Below the pieces are notes generated by a model. The model saw only the letters and a program-made list of their open reading frames with translations. It was not told where the DNA came from and made no database searches. From assembly GCA_012728445.1 (NCBI GenBank), contig JAAYFA010000174.1, positions 1 to 16,225 on the forward strand: a stretch of DNA of 16,225 nt, read 5' to 3'. This document shows, piece by piece, positions 14,864-16,225 of the stretch. Both the position numbers and the translations under genes were made by a program. This DNA comes from Clostridiales bacterium (GTDB lineage Bacteria > Bacillota > Clostridia > Oscillospirales > Acutalibacteraceae). Numbering within the stretch: the first letter of the stretch is position 1; every line of letters begins with the position of its first letter.

Positions 14864-15586
14864 TTATGACACCTTGTTGCTACTCTCGTCCCTCTTGTTC
14901 TTCCGGCATATATAGATAAACAGTACGATGCCGCCAATAATCGAACCGACGGTGCCGAACATCAAATCCGTCATCGTATCAAGCAGGGCATACCTTTGCG
15001 GTTCAATATCGGGAAAAAGCGAAAGTAGGCCCTCAGAATTTGAAAATGCCCAGTTTTGAGAATTGCCACCTGTCAACGAATCGCTTGCAAATTCAAAAAT
15101 TTCCCATCCAACAGCAAAGAAGAAAGAAAATCCGAAGCCGCTTATAGAAGCGACAAGGGGTGAGAGCGGCTGCTTTTCACGTTGTAAAGCCAAAGTCAAC
15201 GCATAACCCAAAAAGACACAAACAAAACAACCAAATGTATGCAGGTACGCATCGTACCATTCAACCGTGCTGTAGAAGCCTTTATACTGTCCCAGCACGG
15301 CGGTAAGGAAGAGCAACAACGATACTAAGGTTTGAACGCGGTAAGACAGACGGGCTAAGAAAACACTTCTCGGCAACAAATGAAGTGCCGGAAGAATAAA
15401 AGTGCACACAAGCTTAGCGCTCAGGCGCAAGGTCAGACCGTCCGGGTCCCCCGCGAAAGCCGTTTTAGCAAGAGCACAGGCAATAATGACCCGTACAATC
15501 CACCAAGAGGCGTATTCGACCCAAGTAACTTCCTTGCGGAAGACAGTATATTCGGTCCTTAGTTTGGTTTTTATTCCCTGTATCAA
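14864..15586 (-). CDS. Polytopic membrane protein resembling DUF2238/YjdF, copy 1
   Basis: A 240-residue membrane protein of unknown function with about six hydrophobic segments. Conserved-looking elements are FYSTVEWYDAYLHTFGCF, GFGFSFFFAVGWEIFEF, NSQNWAFSNSE and RYALLDTMTDLMFGTVGSIIGG. The spacing of EWxDxxxH, GWEIFE and DTxxDL resembles DUF2238 (YjdF-like) proteins; this is a moderate-confidence memory match. The start is TTG (15584-15586), about 9 nt after GAGGG. The reading frame stays open to 15694, but that extension contains this gene's promoter (15624-15652) and the upstream gene's terminator (15659-15692), so it cannot be coding. The gene at 15711 is a close paralogue. Confidence 0.82.
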   Translation of the reverse strand: MIQGIKTKLRTEYTVFRKEVTWVEYASWWIVRVIIACALAKTAFAGDPDGLTLRLSAKLVCTFILPALHLLPRSVFLARLSYRVQTLVSLLLFLTAVLGQYKGFYSTVEWYDAYLHTFGCFVCVFLGYALTLALQREKQPLSPLVASISGFGFSFFFAVGWEIFEFASDSLTGGNSQNWAFSNSEGLLSLFPDIEPQRYALLDTMTDLMFGTVGSIIGGIVLFIYICRKNKRDESSNKVS

Positions 15587-15623
15587 CCGGTATTTCCCTC
15601 GTCCCTGTCTTATACTTTTTAAC

Positions 15624-15652
15624 ACTATATCATACTCGCTGTTTATTATCAA
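15624..15652 (-). promoter_or_regulatory. Promoter of the YjdF-like copy 1 gene
   Basis: On the minus strand TTGATA (15647-15652) and TATAGT (15624-15629) are spaced by 17 bp. TGA before the -10 makes it an extended type. The predicted start is near 15617, giving a leader of about 31 nt to the TTG start. Confidence 0.7.
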
Positions 15653-15658
15653 AGTTAA

Positions 15659-15692
15659 ACAAAAAAAGAGAGCGAAACCATTTTTCGCTCTC
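15659..15692 (-). terminator. Rho-independent terminator of the YjdF-like copy 2 gene
   Basis: On the minus strand a perfect 10-bp stem pairs GAGAGCGAAA with TTTCGCTCTC around a 5-nt loop. Seven T residues follow (complement of 15661-15667). It begins 18 bp after the stop of the upstream gene. Confidence 0.9.
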
Positions 15693-15710
15693 AACTGATA
15701 GCATCACCAT

Positions 15711-16225
15711 TCAACCGACCCGCCACTGTTTCGGTTGTTTTTTCACCTTTGCGGTATCGGTCTTTTTCTCGAGCAACGTAAGCCCTGCGCTTTTTTTGTT
15801 CACAAAATACACATAGGGGTACAGCGCAAGCCCACCTAAAAGGGAGCCAATCGTTCCGGCGACCAAGTCCGACATCGTATCAAGCAAAGCGTACCGCTGT
15901 GGATCAATCCGTGGCATAAGAGCTAAAAGCTGCTCCGAGTTGCTGTTCATCCAGTTTTGAGAATTGCTGTCGACAAAGTAGTTGTCGCAAAAAAACTCGA
16001 ATATCTCCCACCCGACTGCGAAGAAAAATGAAAACCCAAAACCACACATAGCGGCTACCAGTGGCATCAACGGCAAATCATCGCGCTTTAGTGCCATGGT
16101 CAGCTCATAGCCCGCATACACAAACAAAAAACAGCCGATGATGTGCAGATAGGCATCGAACCATTCCGAATGGCTATAAAACGCTTTGTACTGCCCAAAG
16201 TAGGCAGTAACCAGCAACATAACAA
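15711..16225 (-). CDS. Polytopic membrane protein resembling DUF2238/YjdF, copy 2 (5' end beyond window)
   Basis: The C-terminal 171 or so residues of a paralogue of the neighbouring protein. The N-terminus lies beyond the right edge. Shared blocks are GQYKxFYS, EWxDAYLH, GFGFSFFFAVGWEIFEF, NSQNW, PQRYALLDTM and GTIGSLLGG. It differs in a longer basic C-terminal tail rich in K, T and Q (about the last 30 residues), which is probably cytoplasmic. The function is unknown. The two copies are tandem but carry separate transcription signals, so they are probably regulated independently. Confidence 0.82.
   Translation of the reverse strand, partial: VMLLVTAYFGQYKAFYSHSEWFDAYLHIIGCFLFVYAGYELTMALKRDDLPLMPLVAAMCGFGFSFFFAVGWEIFEFFCDNYFVDSNSQNWMNSNSEQLLALMPRIDPQRYALLDTMSDLVAGTIGSLLGGLALYPYVYFVNKKSAGLTLLEKKTDTAKVKKQPKQWRVG

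Noticed and set aside
15587..15694. N-terminal extension of the YjdF-like copy 1 protein
   Set aside because: The stretch holds a promoter and most of the neighbouring gene's terminator hairpin, so coding use is unlikely.
1..16225. CRISPR array, tRNA or rRNA gene, insertion sequence, phage or toxin-antitoxin module
   Set aside because: No regularly spaced repeats, cloverleaf-like sequence, transposase or integrase motif, or small two-gene toxin-antitoxin pair was seen. Every long gene is accounted for otherwise.

Overview
The window looks like chromosomal DNA of a low-to-mid GC Firmicute, most likely an anaerobic member of the Clostridia. The evidence is strong purine-rich Shine-Dalgarno (SD) sites, frequent TTG and GTG starts, a Bacillus/Clostridium-type glutamine synthetase without the adenylylation region, consensus sigma-A-like promoters and compact hairpin/U-tract terminators. 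I see no phage, insertion sequence, CRISPR array, rRNA or tRNA. The species cannot be named from the sequence.

Layout. (1) 1-4568 is a cell-surface polysaccharide region. It holds the N-terminal part of a CapD/FlaA1-type nucleotide-sugar enzyme (-), an AraC-family regulator (-), a small uncharacterised protein (+), a membrane-anchored GH16 glucanase (+), a GT4 glycosyltransferase (+) and a second copy of the small protein (+). The two small-protein genes are about 65% identical and bracket the GH16/GT4 pair. (2) 4573-7579 carries a cytoplasmic-type sulfatase and glnA, both (-). (3) 7649-9094 is a two-gene (-) unit: an MgtC/SapB membrane protein and a YfbR-type 5'-deoxynucleotidase. (4) 9104-12846 is a four-gene (-) unit behind a perfect TTGACA-N17-TATAAT promoter: a DUF1846/UPF0371 protein, an SGNH hydrolase, a DUF5058 membrane protein and a second membrane protein. 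(5) 12889-14830 is a divergent (+) unit: a secreted calcineurin-type metallophosphoesterase and a PAP2 lipid phosphatase. It closes with a terminator that can serve both strands. (6) 14864-16225 holds two tandem paralogous membrane proteins (-), insulated by a terminator and a promoter. The upstream copy runs off the right edge.

Working together. Regions 1 and 2 suggest synthesis, trimming and desulfation of extracellular glycans, perhaps under the AraC-type regulator. Region 5 suggests phosphate or phospholipid handling at the envelope. Region 4 is the best candidate for an undescribed system: a putative nucleotide-binding protein, an esterase-like hydrolase and two membrane proteins that may form one transporter. 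Its substrate cannot be read from the sequence. Several start sites were moved from the longest possible reading frame on the basis of SD sites, promoters or terminators: glnA, the DUF1846 gene, the 9104-9760 gene, the metallophosphoesterase and the 14864-15586 gene.
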